Shown here piece after piece: positions 8,482 through 17,190 of a stretch of 39,853 nucleotides of DNA. The DNA is from Clostridiaceae bacterium (lineage in GTDB: Bacteria > Bacillota > Clostridia > Acetivibrionales > Acetivibrionaceae), in assembly GCA_012519925.1 (NCBI GenBank), contig JAAYPF010000239.1, positions 1 through 39,853 on the forward strand, in the 5' to 3' direction. How positions within the stretch are numbered: position 1 is the stretch's first letter; every line of letters begins with the position of its first letter. The notes beneath the pieces are model-generated. The model was not told the origin of the DNA and did not search any database. It saw only the letters and a program-made list of their open reading frames with translations. The position numbers and the translations under genes are program-made.

Positions 8482-8979
8482 CTACAGGCCTATCTGCCCT
8501 TTTTTGTAAGAAAAACAAGTGCGTTCAAATATTTCGTAGTTTTCAGCAGGGTCATTTTTTTGATAAGAGTTTTCTATAATGAATTCATGATATTTGTTAC
8601 AAAGTATTTGTTCGAGCCATATTACATTAATTATAAATTCATAGTAGCGTTCATTGGAATAGCTGCTGTAGTAGCTTTTTTCATTAATAAAGAAAGGATC
8701 TCTTTTTGTAATATTGTATAGGGCATCGGCTAGTTCTTTTGTTTTGACGGTCTTTTTAATTCTTTGAAGGTCGTTATCATCTTCGTTAATGGAAAGCTTT
8801 TCATTGAATAGTTTTGCAATCATAACAGCGGTTTCGTCATCGAAGAATCTGTATGCAGTATTTTTGTAGCTTTTGAGCTTTGAGCTGAATGTGCCATCCT
8901 TGACACCAATAATCTTTGCTGCAAAAGATTTCTTTATACCTAGAACTTTTAAAGTAGTAAGAAGAACTTTTCTGGTCAT
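8482..8979 (-). CDS. Hypothetical protein with phage-repressor-like HTH N-terminus
   Basis: A 165-residue protein of no recognised family. The first about 60 residues (MTRKVLLTTLKVLGIKKSFA onward, with KIIGVKDGTFSSKLKS near 22-37) resemble a small Cro-like helix-turn-helix: a helix, a Gly turn and a recognition-like helix. The remainder (about 65-165) is charged and helical with many aromatic residues, and suggests no function. Cysteines are few and there is no signal peptide or membrane segment, so it should be cytoplasmic. The ATG at 8979 has a good GGGGGAG 6 nt upstream, which supports a real gene. It is convergent with the FHA gene and divergent from prfA. DNA binding is a tentative inference from the N-terminal pattern only. 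Confidence 0.7.
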   Translation of the reverse strand: MTRKVLLTTLKVLGIKKSFAAKIIGVKDGTFSSKLKSYKNTAYRFFDDETAVMIAKLFNEKLSINEDDNDLQRIKKTVKTKELADALYNITKRDPFFINEKSYYSSYSNERYYEFIINVIWLEQILCNKYHEFIIENSYQKNDPAENYEIFERTCFSYKKGQIGL

Positions 8980-9009
8980 ATATAACTCCCCCTGATAAAT
9001 TAAAATAAA

Positions 9010-9040
9010 ATTATAAGAATGGGCTTATCATTAAGTTCAA
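9010..9040 (-). promoter_or_regulatory. Possible promoter of the HTH-like gene
   Basis: On the minus strand TTGAAC is followed after 19 nt by TATAAT, about 30 nt before the ATG. The spacer is longer than ideal. Confidence 0.35.
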
Positions 9041-9211
9041 AGCTCTCTATTACAGAAAAATTAAGCTGTAATATGATTATATAATATGCCAAATACTAAA
9101 TAAGGAAAAGGTGAATTTAAGGATGAAGATTTTGGTGAAGGGTTTTACTAAAAATGGAAGATAAGTTTGTTGAAATGTTTTATGAAAAATATAGAATATG
9201 CTAGAAATACA

Positions 9212-9220
9212 TGATATAAT
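9212..9220 (+). promoter_or_regulatory. Extended -10 promoter of prfA
   Basis: TGATATAAT is an extended -10 element 42 nt before the prfA start. A second possibility just upstream is TTGAAA (9170-9175), 16 nt, TAGAAT (9192-9197). Either would serve prfA; the remainder of the 283-nt gap 8980-9262 shows nothing else clear. Confidence 0.5.
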
Positions 9221-9262
9221 ACTTGATTGTAGATTTAATATTCTTTGAATTAGAGGTGCAAG

Positions 9263-10336
9263 ATGTTTGAAAGATTGCAAGCTGCAGAAAATAGATATGA
9301 AGAAATGAATCATAAGCTTAGTGACCCTGCTGTTATTGAAAATCATGACGAATACAGAAAATTAATGAAAGAACACGCTGAACTTCAGGAATTAGTAAGC
9401 AAATATGGCGAATACAAAAAGGTTACACAGGAGATTGCTGATGCTAATGAGCTTCTAAATGACAAACTTGATAAAGACTTTAAAGAGATGGTAGAGCTAG
9501 AGCTCGAAGAAGCTAAGGAAAGATTGGAAATAATAAAGAAGGAGATAAAGATACTACTTCTTCCGAAGGATCCAAACGATGACAAAAATGTTATTGTAGA
9601 AATACGTGGAGGAGCTGGAGGAGATGAAGCTGCTTTATTTGCAGGGGTACTTTTTAGGATGTACTCAAAATATGCGGAGAGATGTGGCTGGAAAACAGAG
9701 ATATTAGACTCAAACCCCACAGAAATAGGTGGTTTTAAGGAAGTGGTTTTTGCCATTGAAGGGCATGGTGCTTTCAGCAGGTTAAAGTTTGAAAGTGGAG
9801 TACACAGAGTGCAGAGAATACCTGAAACGGAGGCAAATGGAAGGATTCATACTTCGACAGTTACCGTTGCAGTTTTAGCTGAAGTTGAGGACGTGGATAT
9901 TGAAATAAATCAGAATGATTTGAGAATTGATACCTATAGAGCTTCTGGTGCAGGGGGACAGCATGTTAATAAGACCGATTCTGCGATAAGAATTACTCAC
10001 ATGCCGACAGGTATAGTTGTATGTTGTCAGGACCAGAGATCACAGCATAAGAATAGAGATAAGGCTATGAGGGTTCTAAGATCAAAGCTTTATGAGATAG
10101 CTCAGGAACAGCAAGCGAGTGAAGTTGCACAGGCAAGGAAGACACAAGTAGGTACTGGTGATAGAAGTGAAAGGATTAGGACTTATAATTATCCCCAAGG
10201 AAGAATCACCGATCACAGAATAGGTCTTACTCTATACAAGATTGAAAGTATATTAGAAGGTGATTTGGACGAGGTTATAGATGCACTGATTACTACTGAT
10301 CAGGCTGAACGTCTCGGAAGTGGTGATGAAGACTAA
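9263..10336 (+). CDS. prfA: Peptide chain release factor 1
   Basis: Cytoplasmic class I release factor that reads UAA and UAG on the ribosome and triggers hydrolysis of the peptidyl-tRNA. The 357-residue length is normal. The N-terminal helical domain (about 1-100) is followed by [12 protein letters not shown] (116-127), the codon-recognition PET tripeptide (187-189, the RF1-type PxT rather than the SPF of RF2), and the catalytic GGQ at 231-233 within [20 protein letters not shown] lies 4 nt before the ATG. The methyltransferase PrmC, which methylates the GGQ glutamine and whose gene usually touches prfA in Firmicutes, is not encoded on either side here. The next gene is a ZIP transporter after a probable terminator. 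Confidence 0.98.
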   Translation: MFERLQAAENRYEEMNHKLSDPAVIENHDEYRKLMKEHAELQELVSKYGEYKKVTQEIADANELLNDKLDKDFKEMVELELEEAKERLEIIKKEIKILLLPKDPNDDKNVIVEIRGGAGGDEAALFAGVLFRMYSKYAERCGWKTEILDSNPTEIGGFKEVVFAIEGHGAFSRLKFESGVHRVQRIPETEANGRIHTSTVTVAVLAEVEDVDIEINQNDLRIDTYRASGAGGQHVNKTDSAIRITHMPTGIVVCCQDQRSQHKNRDKAMRVLRSKLYEIAQEQQASEVAQARKTQVGTGDRSERIRTYNYPQGRITDHRIGLTLYKIESILEGDLDEVIDALITTDQAERLGSGDED

Positions 10337-10393
10337 TACTTAAGATTATAGCTTAATAGACTATTGTTCTTAAATAACCTTATACTATTTTAT

Positions 10394-10440
10394 TCTCCTA
10401 CTGAATATAATTATATATATTCAGAGGAGCCAAACTTTTT
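10394..10440 (+). terminator. Probable terminator after prfA
   Basis: CTGAATATA and TATATTCAG form a 9-bp stem, extended by CTCC/GGAG beyond a small asymmetric bulge. CAAAC and then a run of five T follow. The AT-rich core and the offset T-run make it moderate in strength. Confidence 0.5.
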
Positions 10441-10493
10441 ATGACGGAAATATCGTCTTTATAGTTGAGCTTCATAATGTAGGAGGGTAAATT

Positions 10494-11234
10494 GTGGAGT
10501 ATTTAATAAAGGTTACACTCATTGGCCTTATCTCCGGTATGACGGGTACAAGTATCGGTGGTTTAATGGTCTTTTTTGTTAAGAAGGTAAATAGGCGATT
10601 TATTAGCACTACTTTAGAATTTTCAGCAGGTTTAATGACCTCGGTGGTTTGTTTTAAACTAATACCTGAGGCTTTCAAATATGGTGGTATAAAGTTTACT
10701 TTATGCGGAGTTTTTTTAGGAGTATTTACCATTTTGTTAGTAGAAGATTTTATTGGAAGAGTTGAATTTATCAGGGTAAAAAGCAAAAACTCTGGACTTT
10801 TAAGGGCTGGTATTATAATGGCAATAGGAATTGCACTTCACAATTTTCCGGAGGGTTTTGCAGTAGGATCAGGGTTTGAAGCTTCCGTAAGTTTAGGTAT
10901 GATGATTACTGCAGTAATAGTGATTCATGATATTCCTGAAGGGATAGCGATGGCTGTTCCGATGAAAGCTGGCGGATTTACAAGTAAGAAGGCATTTTTG
11001 TTAACAGCACTCTCCGGCGTACCAATGGGGTTAGGAGCTCTGTTAGGAGCTTTAATTGGCGGAATTTCTCAAAAATTTATCGGATCCTGTCTTGGTTTTG
11101 CAGCTGGAGCTATGCTTTATGTAGTTTATGGAGAGTTGGTGGTTGAATCGAAAAGACTATATTCGGGAAGGCTTCCTTCTATTAGTAATGTTTTTGGGAT
11201 AGTTTGTGGTATAATAGTAACAACTATAAATTAA
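10494..11234 (+). CDS. ZIP-family divalent metal transporter
   Basis: An integral membrane protein of 246 residues with about eight hydrophobic helices, of the ZIP (ZupT-like) family that carries zinc and other divalent metals into the cytoplasm. The two metal-site motifs are HNFPEG at 116-121 and HDIPEG at 145-150, in the positions of TM4 and TM5 of the family. The GTG start is set by AGGAGGG 6 nt upstream. It follows prfA after a hairpin and precedes ywlC by 73 nt, and could be a separate unit. The exact metal cannot be told; many Firmicute members are annotated as zinc transporters. Confidence 0.92.
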   Translation: MEYLIKVTLIGLISGMTGTSIGGLMVFFVKKVNRRFISTTLEFSAGLMTSVVCFKLIPEAFKYGGIKFTLCGVFLGVFTILLVEDFIGRVEFIRVKSKNSGLLRAGIIMAIGIALHNFPEGFAVGSGFEASVSLGMMITAVIVIHDIPEGIAMAVPMKAGGFTSKKAFLLTALSGVPMGLGALLGALIGGISQKFIGSCLGFAAGAMLYVVYGELVVESKRLYSGRLPSISNVFGIVCGIIVTTIN

Positions 11235-11307
11235 TATAAAGGATCGAAAGTTCCATTATTAGGTATGGGATTAACTCTTTTGATGCAATGTGTAAGGAGA
11301 GAAAGGT

Positions 11308-12363
11308 TTGAAGACAGAAGTTTTAAAAATAGATATCCATAATGTTGATACAGCTAAAATAACCTATGCAGCTCAAGTTTTAAAGGAAGGTGGACTAGTA
11401 GCCTTTCCTACAGAGACGGTCTATGGGCTTGGAGCTAACGCATTAAATGAAGCAGCCGTGCTAAGAATATTTGAAGCAAAGGGAAGACCATCGGATAACC
11501 CTCTTATAGTACATGTTGCGGACAAGCAGTCTGTAGAAAAACTTGTGTTAAGAATACCTGATAAAGCAGTAAAACTTATGGACATGTTTTGGCCTGGACC
11601 TTTAACCTTAGTTATGGACAAGCAGCCTATTGTGCCAGAGATTATTACTGCAGGGCTTAATACTGTTGCGGTTAGAGTTCCGTCTCATCCTATTGCACTT
11701 GCGTTGATAAAAGCGGCTAAGTTGCCTGTTGCGGCACCTAGTGCCAATGTCTCCGGTAAGCCTAGTCCAACAGATGCAAGACATGTAATCAACGACTTAA
11801 ATGGTAAGGTAGATGTAATAATAGAGGGCGGATTATCGAATATCGGAGTGGAATCAACCGTTGTGGATATGGTTATTGAACCTCCGATGTTGTTGCGTCC
11901 AGGGGGAATAACACTCGAACAGATGGAAGCTGTTATTGGCTCTGTTCAGGTTGATCCTACCCTTGCACACAATAGCCTTGATGGCATAATTATACCAAAA
12001 TCCCCAGGGATGAAGTATAAGCATTATGCACCAAAAGCTAATGTTATAATTATAGAGGGCGAAGTAATAAACATTACGTCAAAGATTAATCAATTGGTAA
12101 AAGAGTACGAAGATAGGAACATAAAGGTAGGGATATTAGCTACCGAAGAGACAAAGAATCTTTATCCGGAAAAATTGACTGTATCTTTAGGTAGCAGACT
12201 AAGTCCAGAGACAATTGCTGCAAACTTGTTTAAAGCACTAAGGGACTTTGACAAAACGGATACACATACGATTTTTGCAGAAGCTATTGATAGTTCGGGC
12301 ATTGGTCTTGCCATAATGAATAGAATGAATAAGGCAGCAGGATATAATATTATTAAAGTATAA
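11308..12363 (+). CDS. ywlC: L-threonylcarbamoyladenylate synthase (Sua5/YwlC type)
   Basis: Makes threonylcarbamoyl-AMP from threonine, bicarbonate and ATP, the first step of the t6A modification at position 37 of tRNAs that read ANN codons. The YrdC-like catalytic domain (about 15-205) shows FPTETVYGLGANA (33-45), KGRPSDNPL (58-66) and PSANVSGKPSPT (144-155). A C-terminal Sua5 domain follows (about 230-351, starting near SPGMKYKHYAPKA), so this is the long Sua5 form of about 350 residues rather than short TsaC. The start is a TTG with AAGGAG 8 nt upstream. ywlE and rpiB follow, as in Bacillus subtilis. Confidence 0.96.
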   Translation: MKTEVLKIDIHNVDTAKITYAAQVLKEGGLVAFPTETVYGLGANALNEAAVLRIFEAKGRPSDNPLIVHVADKQSVEKLVLRIPDKAVKLMDMFWPGPLTLVMDKQPIVPEIITAGLNTVAVRVPSHPIALALIKAAKLPVAAPSANVSGKPSPTDARHVINDLNGKVDVIIEGGLSNIGVESTVVDMVIEPPMLLRPGGITLEQMEAVIGSVQVDPTLAHNSLDGIIIPKSPGMKYKHYAPKANVIIIEGEVINITSKINQLVKEYEDRNIKVGILATEETKNLYPEKLTVSLGSRLSPETIAANLFKALRDFDKTDTHTIFAEAIDSSGIGLAIMNRMNKAAGYNIIKV

Positions 12364-12465
12364 ATGTTTTGAGGATATCTTGTATAATGGAATTTTAATA
12401 TATAGGGTCAATTGCATTACAAAAAATTTGATTGGCTAAGGGAACTAAAATAAGGAGACAATAAA

Positions 12466-12951
12466 ATGAAAAAAGTACTTTTTGTCTGCACAGGGAATAC
12501 ATGTAGGAGTATTATGGCGGAAGGCATATTTAATAATGCTGTTATAAAAGAAGCTATGGAGCAGTTTAGAGCATACTCGGCAGGAGTTTCAGCATATGAC
12601 GGAGCTTGTGCTAGTAAGAATGCTTTAAGTGTGTTAAAAGATTGGAACATAGATATTAGCTATCATTTATCAAAGAGGATAATAGCTGAAGAAGTGGGCA
12701 GTGCTTTTTTGATACTTACTATGACTAGAGAACATAAGAGAGTACTGCTTGAATTGTTTCCAGAGGCTAGAAGAAAGACTTATACCTTAAAAGAATTTGC
12801 TTATGAGGACAATAAAAACATAACTGATTTTTCTGCTGATATAAGTGATCCTTATGGGGCGAGTGAAGAGGTATATAGAAAATGTGCAATGGAGATTCGT
12901 GAAGCTGTTTATAAAGTGATTGAAAAATTAAGAATTAATTCTTCTGATTAA
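12466..12951 (+). CDS. ywlE: Protein arginine phosphatase, low-molecular-weight tyrosine phosphatase fold
   Basis: A 161-residue cytoplasmic phosphatase. The P-loop CTGNTCRS (8-15) holds nucleophile C8 and R14, and the general acid is D128 of DPYG. T12, at the position of YwlE Thr11, is the residue that in Bacillus YwlE selects phosphoarginine; ordinary tyrosine phosphatases of this fold have Ile there. The position next to rpiB and downstream of ywlC also matches B. subtilis. The enzyme would therefore reverse McsB-type arginine phosphorylation, which marks proteins for ClpCP; mcsB itself is not in the window. AAGGAGAC lies 6-7 nt before the ATG. Tyrosine phosphatase activity remains possible. 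Confidence 0.9.
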   Translation: MKKVLFVCTGNTCRSIMAEGIFNNAVIKEAMEQFRAYSAGVSAYDGACASKNALSVLKDWNIDISYHLSKRIIAEEVGSAFLILTMTREHKRVLLELFPEARRKTYTLKEFAYEDNKNITDFSADISDPYGASEEVYRKCAMEIREAVYKVIEKLRINSSD

Positions 12952-12967
12952 TGCAAGAGTATGCTTT

Positions 12968-12999
12968 GTAAAGGACTATCTGCATTTGTCCTTACTTTT
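12968..12999 (+). terminator. Possible terminator after ywlE
   Basis: GTAAaGGAC and GTCCTTAC form an 8-bp stem with one bulged A and an 11-nt loop, followed by TTTTG. The T-run is short and overlaps the next -35 box. Confidence 0.4.
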
Positions 13000-13026
13000 G
13001 ACATAAAATTTGTAGTAATATAAAAT
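12998..13026 (+). promoter_or_regulatory. Sigma-A promoter of rpiB-upp
   Basis: A consensus TTGACA, a 17-nt spacer and TAAAAT. Transcription would start near 13033, 12 nt before the rpiB start; the GGAGG ribosome site at about 13035-13039 would lie at the very 5' end, so the true start may be slightly earlier. Confidence 0.7.
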
Positions 13027-13044
13027 ATAAATCTGGAGGGTAAC

Positions 13045-13494
13045 ATGAGAGTTGCAATTGGTAGTGATCACGCAGGGTATGAATTAAAGGATGCAATAGT
13101 AAAAATCCTTAAAAATAACAACTATGAAGTAGTTGATTTTGGCACATGTGATTCAAAATCAGTAGACTATCCCGACTATGGCTTAAAAGTTGCAGAGGCT
13201 GTAAAAGAGGGAGATTGTGAGAAAGGCATAATAATATGCGGTACAGGTATAGGAATATCAGTATCGGCAAACAAAGTGCCAGGTGTCAGGGCAGCCTTGT
13301 GTACAAACAGTCTGATGGCAAGATTAAGCAGAGAGCATAATAATGCAAATGTGCTTGCATTAGGAGCTAGAATAGTTGGTTTTGATTTGGCTATAGATAT
13401 TGTGGAAACATGGCTTAAAACTGAGTTTTTAGGGGACAGGCATCAAAGAAGGTTGGACAAAATTGAAGATATAGAAAAAAAATATGGAAGATAA
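13045..13494 (+). CDS. rpiB: Ribose-5-phosphate isomerase B
   Basis: Interconverts ribose 5-phosphate and ribulose 5-phosphate in the non-oxidative pentose phosphate pathway. At 149 residues it has the normal RpiB length. GSDHAGYELK (7-16), CGTGIGISVSANKVPGVRAA (65-84, with C65 at the position of the catalytic base) and H98 in REHNNANVLALGAR are all present. These fit RpiB rather than the LacA/LacB galactose-6-phosphate isomerases, as does its position between ywlE and upp. CTGGAGGG lies about 5 nt before the ATG. It probably forms an operon with upp, which starts 15 nt downstream. Confidence 0.96.
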   Translation: MRVAIGSDHAGYELKDAIVKILKNNNYEVVDFGTCDSKSVDYPDYGLKVAEAVKEGDCEKGIIICGTGIGISVSANKVPGVRAALCTNSLMARLSREHNNANVLALGARIVGFDLAIDIVETWLKTEFLGDRHQRRLDKIEDIEKKYGR

Positions 13495-13509
13495 AAGGAG
13501 AAATGGCAC

Positions 13510-14139
13510 ATGGAGAATGTTTTTGTACTGGATCATCCTTTAATACAGCATAAAATTTCACTTTTAAGGGACAAGACTACTCAGACAAAGGAATTTAGAG
13601 AGTTGGTAGTGGAAATATCCATGCTTATGGGATATGAAGTAACTAGACAAATGCCTTTAAAAGAGGTTGAAATTGAAACACCAGTTGGTGTAGCAAAAAC
13701 CAAAATCATCTCTGGTAAAAAACTAGGTATTGTGCCTATACTACGAGCTGGACTTGGCATGGTGGATGGAATGCTTAAACTGCTTCCTATGGCCAAAGTG
13801 GGGCATATTGGATTATATAGAGATCCTGAGACTTTAGGACCTGTTGAGTACTATTGTAAATTACCTGATGATGTGTGTGAAAGGGAGATAGTTGTACTAG
13901 ATCCTATGCTTGCAACAGGTGGTTCTGCATCAGCTGCAATACAGTACATAAAGGATAAGGGAGTAAGCAGTATAAAGCTAATGTGCTTGATAGCTTCAAA
14001 GGATGGAATTGACAGAATAAACAAGGATCATCCGGATGTCACAGTATATTGTGCAGCAGTTGATGAAAAGTTGAGTGAGCATGGATATATAATACCTGGA
14101 CTTGGGGATGCAGGTGACAGGCTATTTGGAACAAAGTAG
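13510..14139 (+). CDS. upp: Uracil phosphoribosyltransferase
   Basis: Salvages uracil with PRPP to form UMP. The 209-residue length and sequence are typical: N-terminal hairpin, [15 protein letters not shown] (73-87), and the PRPP-binding loop [12 protein letters not shown] (129-140). A C-terminal uracil site with [18 protein letters not shown] is also seen. AAGGAG lies 9 nt before the ATG, in the tail region after rpiB, so rpiB-upp are co-transcribed. glyA, found between rpiB and upp in Bacillus, is absent. Upstream control by a PyrR-type site is not visible. Confidence 0.98.
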   Translation: MENVFVLDHPLIQHKISLLRDKTTQTKEFRELVVEISMLMGYEVTRQMPLKEVEIETPVGVAKTKIISGKKLGIVPILRAGLGMVDGMLKLLPMAKVGHIGLYRDPETLGPVEYYCKLPDDVCEREIVVLDPMLATGGSASAAIQYIKDKGVSSIKLMCLIASKDGIDRINKDHPDVTVYCAAVDEKLSEHGYIIPGLGDAGDRLFGTK

Positions 14140-14224
14140 ATGTTTTTTGAAAGTGGTCTAAAGCTTTTGTGAAAAAAGTACGAAGTATATTTTAGTAGTT
14201 TTTGACCGTAAAGGGGGGAAGTTT

Positions 14225-14671
14225 GTGAGACCATCTTGGGATCAGTACTTTATGGAAATAGTTGATCTTATAAAGAATAGGTCAACTTGTATAAGACGTC
14301 AGGTAGGAGCTTTGATTGTAAAAGACAAGCGTATTCTTGCAACGGGATATAATGGTGCTCCTATGGGTTGCAAACATTGCGACGAAATAGGCTGTTTAAG
14401 AGAAAAGCTTAATGTGCCGTCGGGTGAAAGACATGAGCTTTGCAGGGCTATACATGCTGAGCAGAATGCTATAGTGCAGGCTGCTTACTCGGGTACTAGC
14501 GTTAAAGGCGGAACACTTTATGTTACAAACCAACCCTGTGTTTTATGTGCAAAGATGGCAATTAATGCAGGTATTAAGAAAATTGTGTTTAAGGGAGATT
14601 ATCCAGATGAGTTAGCTATGGAATTGCTAAAAGAGTCAGGAATAAGAGTTGTAAAGTTTGAAATAGAATAG
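14225..14671 (+). CDS. Deoxycytidylate (dCMP) deaminase, ComEB type
   Basis: Zinc enzyme of 148 residues that deaminates dCMP to dUMP, feeding thymidylate synthesis. The zinc and proton-shuttle motif HAE (77-79) and PCVLC (104-108) are intact. [12 protein letters not shown] (41-52) and the cysteine cluster up to C57 and C73 match the dCMP deaminase/ComEB group, in which a second zinc site may occur. The start is a GTG with AGGGGGGAAG about 6 nt upstream. It follows upp by 85 nt, so both may share a pyrimidine-metabolism transcript. Competence proteins named ComEB are the same family; nothing here indicates a competence operon. Confidence 0.94.
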   Translation: MRPSWDQYFMEIVDLIKNRSTCIRRQVGALIVKDKRILATGYNGAPMGCKHCDEIGCLREKLNVPSGERHELCRAIHAEQNAIVQAAYSGTSVKGGTLYVTNQPCVLCAKMAINAGIKKIVFKGDYPDELAMELLKESGIRVVKFEIE

Positions 14672-14782
14672 TAATATGAATAAGAGTCTTTATTGAATCT
14701 TTATTAGGTTTGTAATGTATAATAGTATAAAGTGGCAGACCTAAGAACAGCGGAAGTGCGTTTTGGCAGAATTGATAGTATT

Positions 14783-14811
14783 AGTGTGATGTTAAAAGGT
14801 ACTAGCACACT
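14783..14811 (+). other. Inverted repeat in the leader of the tagO-like gene
   Basis: AGTGTG and CACACT form a 6-bp stem with a 17-nt loop, 40 nt before the gene. A TATAAT occurs upstream near 14720 without a well-spaced -35. A leader structure is possible but unproven. Confidence 0.2.
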
Positions 14812-14850
14812 GTTTCACAAAAGATTAATGAAAAGAAGAAGGTGTTCTCT

Positions 14851-15975
14851 TTGTTTTATGAATACTTAATATATTTTGCGCTTGCATTTATAGTTTCCTT
14901 CGTTGCAACTCCGATAGCAAAGAAGGTAGCGTTCTGTATTGGAGCAGTTGATGTTCCTAAGGATGATAGAAGGATGCACAAAAAGCCTATAGCACGCTTA
15001 GGAGGCTTGGCGATATTTTCCGGGTTTATAATGGCACTGATGTTTGGTCTGGTATGTACAATTATAGGTGTTGTGGGAGTTACACCAGATGCACAGTTGT
15101 TAGGAATGCTTGTTGGTATTTTTATCATTGTAGGAATGGGCATTGTGGATGATATCAAACAATTAGGTCCAAAGATAAAATTTGTGCTTCAGATATTAGC
15201 AGCTATAGCCGTTGTTTGGATATCGGGTGACAAAATATCAATAATTACAAATCCTTTTTCAACTACGGGGATTACGGTGCTTAGTGATTTTATTGCATAT
15301 CCGCTTACAATATTTTGGATTGTAGGTATTACAAATGCTATTAATTTTATTGATGGGCTTGATGGTCTTGCGGCTGGAGTTTCTTCTATTTCATATTTGT
15401 CGCTTATGTTTATAGCGATACTGCAGGGAGAAGAGCAAACAGCTATGATTATTGCTATCTTAGCTGGATCAACGCTAGGATTTCTTCCCTATAACTTTAA
15501 TCCAGCAAAAATATTTATGGGTGATACGGGTTCTACATTTTTAGGTTTTACTCTCGGAGTAATCTCGATTCAAGGGATGATGAAGACTTATGCGGCTATA
15601 TCTATAGTCATTCCAATATTAGTGCTCGGTTTACCTTTGTTTGATACTACTTTTGCGATTATAAGAAGAATTGTTCAAAGGAAGTCTATTATGGCTCCAG
15701 ATAGAGGTCATTTACATCATAGACTTATAGACATGGGATTTAGTCAGAGACAATCGGTTGTGACAATGTACGCGGTTAGCGGTGCGTTAGGTCTTGCAGC
15801 AATTGTTTTAGCTGATAAGGGTGCTTTAAGTGCTGTTATACTTATAATATCAATATCTGTATTTGTTATAGCCGGTTCAAGGTATATGAATGAAATTAAC
15901 GATGCTCCTGAATCAAACAAAAGTGTTGAAGAAGAGAAGGTATCAGTTTTAACTATGCAGAAAGCAGAAAAATAG
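14851..15975 (+). CDS. tagO: Undecaprenyl-phosphate N-acetylglucosamine 1-phosphate transferase (TagO/WecA family)
   Basis: Polytopic membrane enzyme (about 374 residues, ten or eleven helices) that moves GlcNAc-1-phosphate from UDP-GlcNAc to undecaprenyl phosphate, the first step of teichoic acid or other wall polymer synthesis. Family motifs: DDRRMHKKPIARLGG (38-52), the Asp pair D100-D101 (GIVDDIKQLGP), NFIDGLDGLAAG (165-176), FMGDTGS with D225, and DRGHLHHRL (284-292; the HLHH loop marks the WecA/TagO side rather than MraY). The frame reaches a GTG at 14842, but that GTG lies within AAGAAGGTG, a ribosome site well placed (6 nt) for the TTG at 14851. The next gene encodes UDP-GlcNAc 2-epimerase, and the pair fits linkage-unit synthesis. 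Confidence 0.92.
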   Translation: MFYEYLIYFALAFIVSFVATPIAKKVAFCIGAVDVPKDDRRMHKKPIARLGGLAIFSGFIMALMFGLVCTIIGVVGVTPDAQLLGMLVGIFIIVGMGIVDDIKQLGPKIKFVLQILAAIAVVWISGDKISIITNPFSTTGITVLSDFIAYPLTIFWIVGITNAINFIDGLDGLAAGVSSISYLSLMFIAILQGEEQTAMIIAILAGSTLGFLPYNFNPAKIFMGDTGSTFLGFTLGVISIQGMMKTYAAISIVIPILVLGLPLFDTTFAIIRRIVQRKSIMAPDRGHLHHRLIDMGFSQRQSVVTMYAVSGALGLAAIVLADKGALSAVILIISISVFVIAGSRYMNEINDAPESNKSVEEEKVSVLTMQKAEK

Positions 15976-16004
15976 TAGTTTGAATGGAGATTGGGAGGAT
16001 TATT

Positions 16005-17159
16005 TTGGACAGATTAAAAGCGACAGTTGTTTTTGGAACTAGACCGGAAGCCATAAAAATGGCACCTTTAGTTACAGAATTAAAGAAATATAGTCAAATA
16101 GAAACGACGGTGTGTATTACGGCTCAGCACAGACAAATGCTAGATCAGGTTATGGACATATTTGGTATTAAGGCTGATTTTGATTTGGATATAATGAAGG
16201 ACAGACAGACTCTTGCGGACATAACTACAAGGGGGTTAGAGGGCTTAAACAAGGTTTTTGCTGAAGTTAAGCCGGATATTGTTCTTGTACATGGAGATAC
16301 CACTACTACCTTCGTCGGAAGTTTGGCTGCTTTTTATAATAAGATCAGTGTTGGTCATGTCGAAGCAGGTCTTAGGACAAATGATAAATATTTTCCTTAT
16401 CCGGAGGAGATGAACAGGAAGCTTACAGGTGTTTTGGCGGATATTCATTTTGCACCTACTAAGACCAACAAAGATAATTTGCTAAAAGAAAATATAAAAG
16501 AAAACAAAATATACATAACTGGAAATACTGTGATTGATGCTATAAGGACTACAGTAAAGAAAGAGTATGTTTTTGAGAGTGCAGGACTTAAAGATGTTGA
16601 TTTCTGTGGTAAGAGGGTTATAACTGTTACTGCACACAGAAGGGAAAATTTAGGTACCCCGCTTAAGAATATTTGTGAGTCATTAAGGTATATAGCGGAT
16701 AGCTATGATGATATAGAGATAGTATATCCGGTGCACTTAAATCCTGCTGTTCAGTCTGTAGCAAGAGAAATTTTAGGTGGACATAATAGAATTCATTTAA
16801 TTGATCCGATAGATGTTCAGGATATGCACAATCTTATGGATAGATCCTATTTGATAATGACAGATTCCGGAGGATTACAGGAGGAGGCACCATCTTTAGC
16901 AAAGCCAGTATTAGTCCTCAGGAATGAAACCGAGAGGCCCGAAGCTGTAAAAGCAGGTACTGTTAAGCTTGCAGGTACAGATAAAGATAGAATCATCAGT
17001 CTTGCAAAGGCACTTATTACTGATGATATTGAGTACCAGAAGATGGCTAAAGCTGTTAATCCATATGGGGATGGTTTTGCGTCTGAAAGAATTGCAAAAG
17101 CCCTTTTATATGAATATGGTTTATCAAAAGAGAAACCTTTAGAGTTTTTGGTAAAGTAA
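16005..17159 (+). CDS. wecB: UDP-N-acetylglucosamine 2-epimerase (non-hydrolysing)
   Basis: Interconverts UDP-GlcNAc and UDP-ManNAc, supplying ManNAc for wall teichoic acid linkage units or surface polysaccharide. It corresponds to MnaA of Bacillus. The fold has two Rossmann domains. Motifs seen: FGTRPEAIKMAPL near the N-terminus, HGDTTTTF, GHVEAGLRT and FPYPEEMNRKL, then TAHRRENLG, and TDSGGLQEEAPSL with a following E-R-PEA. The frame is open to an ATG at 15984, but GGGAGG lies 6 nt before the TTG at 16005, which gives the usual short N-terminus (384 residues). It follows the tagO-like gene closely. It is the last gene before the atp operon, as mnaA is in Bacillus subtilis. Confidence 0.95.
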   Translation: MDRLKATVVFGTRPEAIKMAPLVTELKKYSQIETTVCITAQHRQMLDQVMDIFGIKADFDLDIMKDRQTLADITTRGLEGLNKVFAEVKPDIVLVHGDTTTTFVGSLAAFYNKISVGHVEAGLRTNDKYFPYPEEMNRKLTGVLADIHFAPTKTNKDNLLKENIKENKIYITGNTVIDAIRTTVKKEYVFESAGLKDVDFCGKRVITVTAHRRENLGTPLKNICESLRYIADSYDDIEIVYPVHLNPAVQSVAREILGGHNRIHLIDPIDVQDMHNLMDRSYLIMTDSGGLQEEAPSLAKPVLVLRNETERPEAVKAGTVKLAGTDKDRIISLAKALITDDIEYQKMAKAVNPYGDGFASERIAKALLYEYGLSKEKPLEFLVK

Positions 17160-17190
17160 ATAATAAAACTGACGAAATCTCGGATTTAAT

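Noticed and set aside
9385-9756. 123-codon minus-strand open frame opposite prfA
   Set aside because: Ser-rich antisense shadow of the prfA coding sequence.
14672-14850. Attenuator or T-box before the tagO-like gene
   Set aside because: A 6-bp inverted repeat is present, but there is no T-box sequence, no T-run terminator and no alternative pairing.
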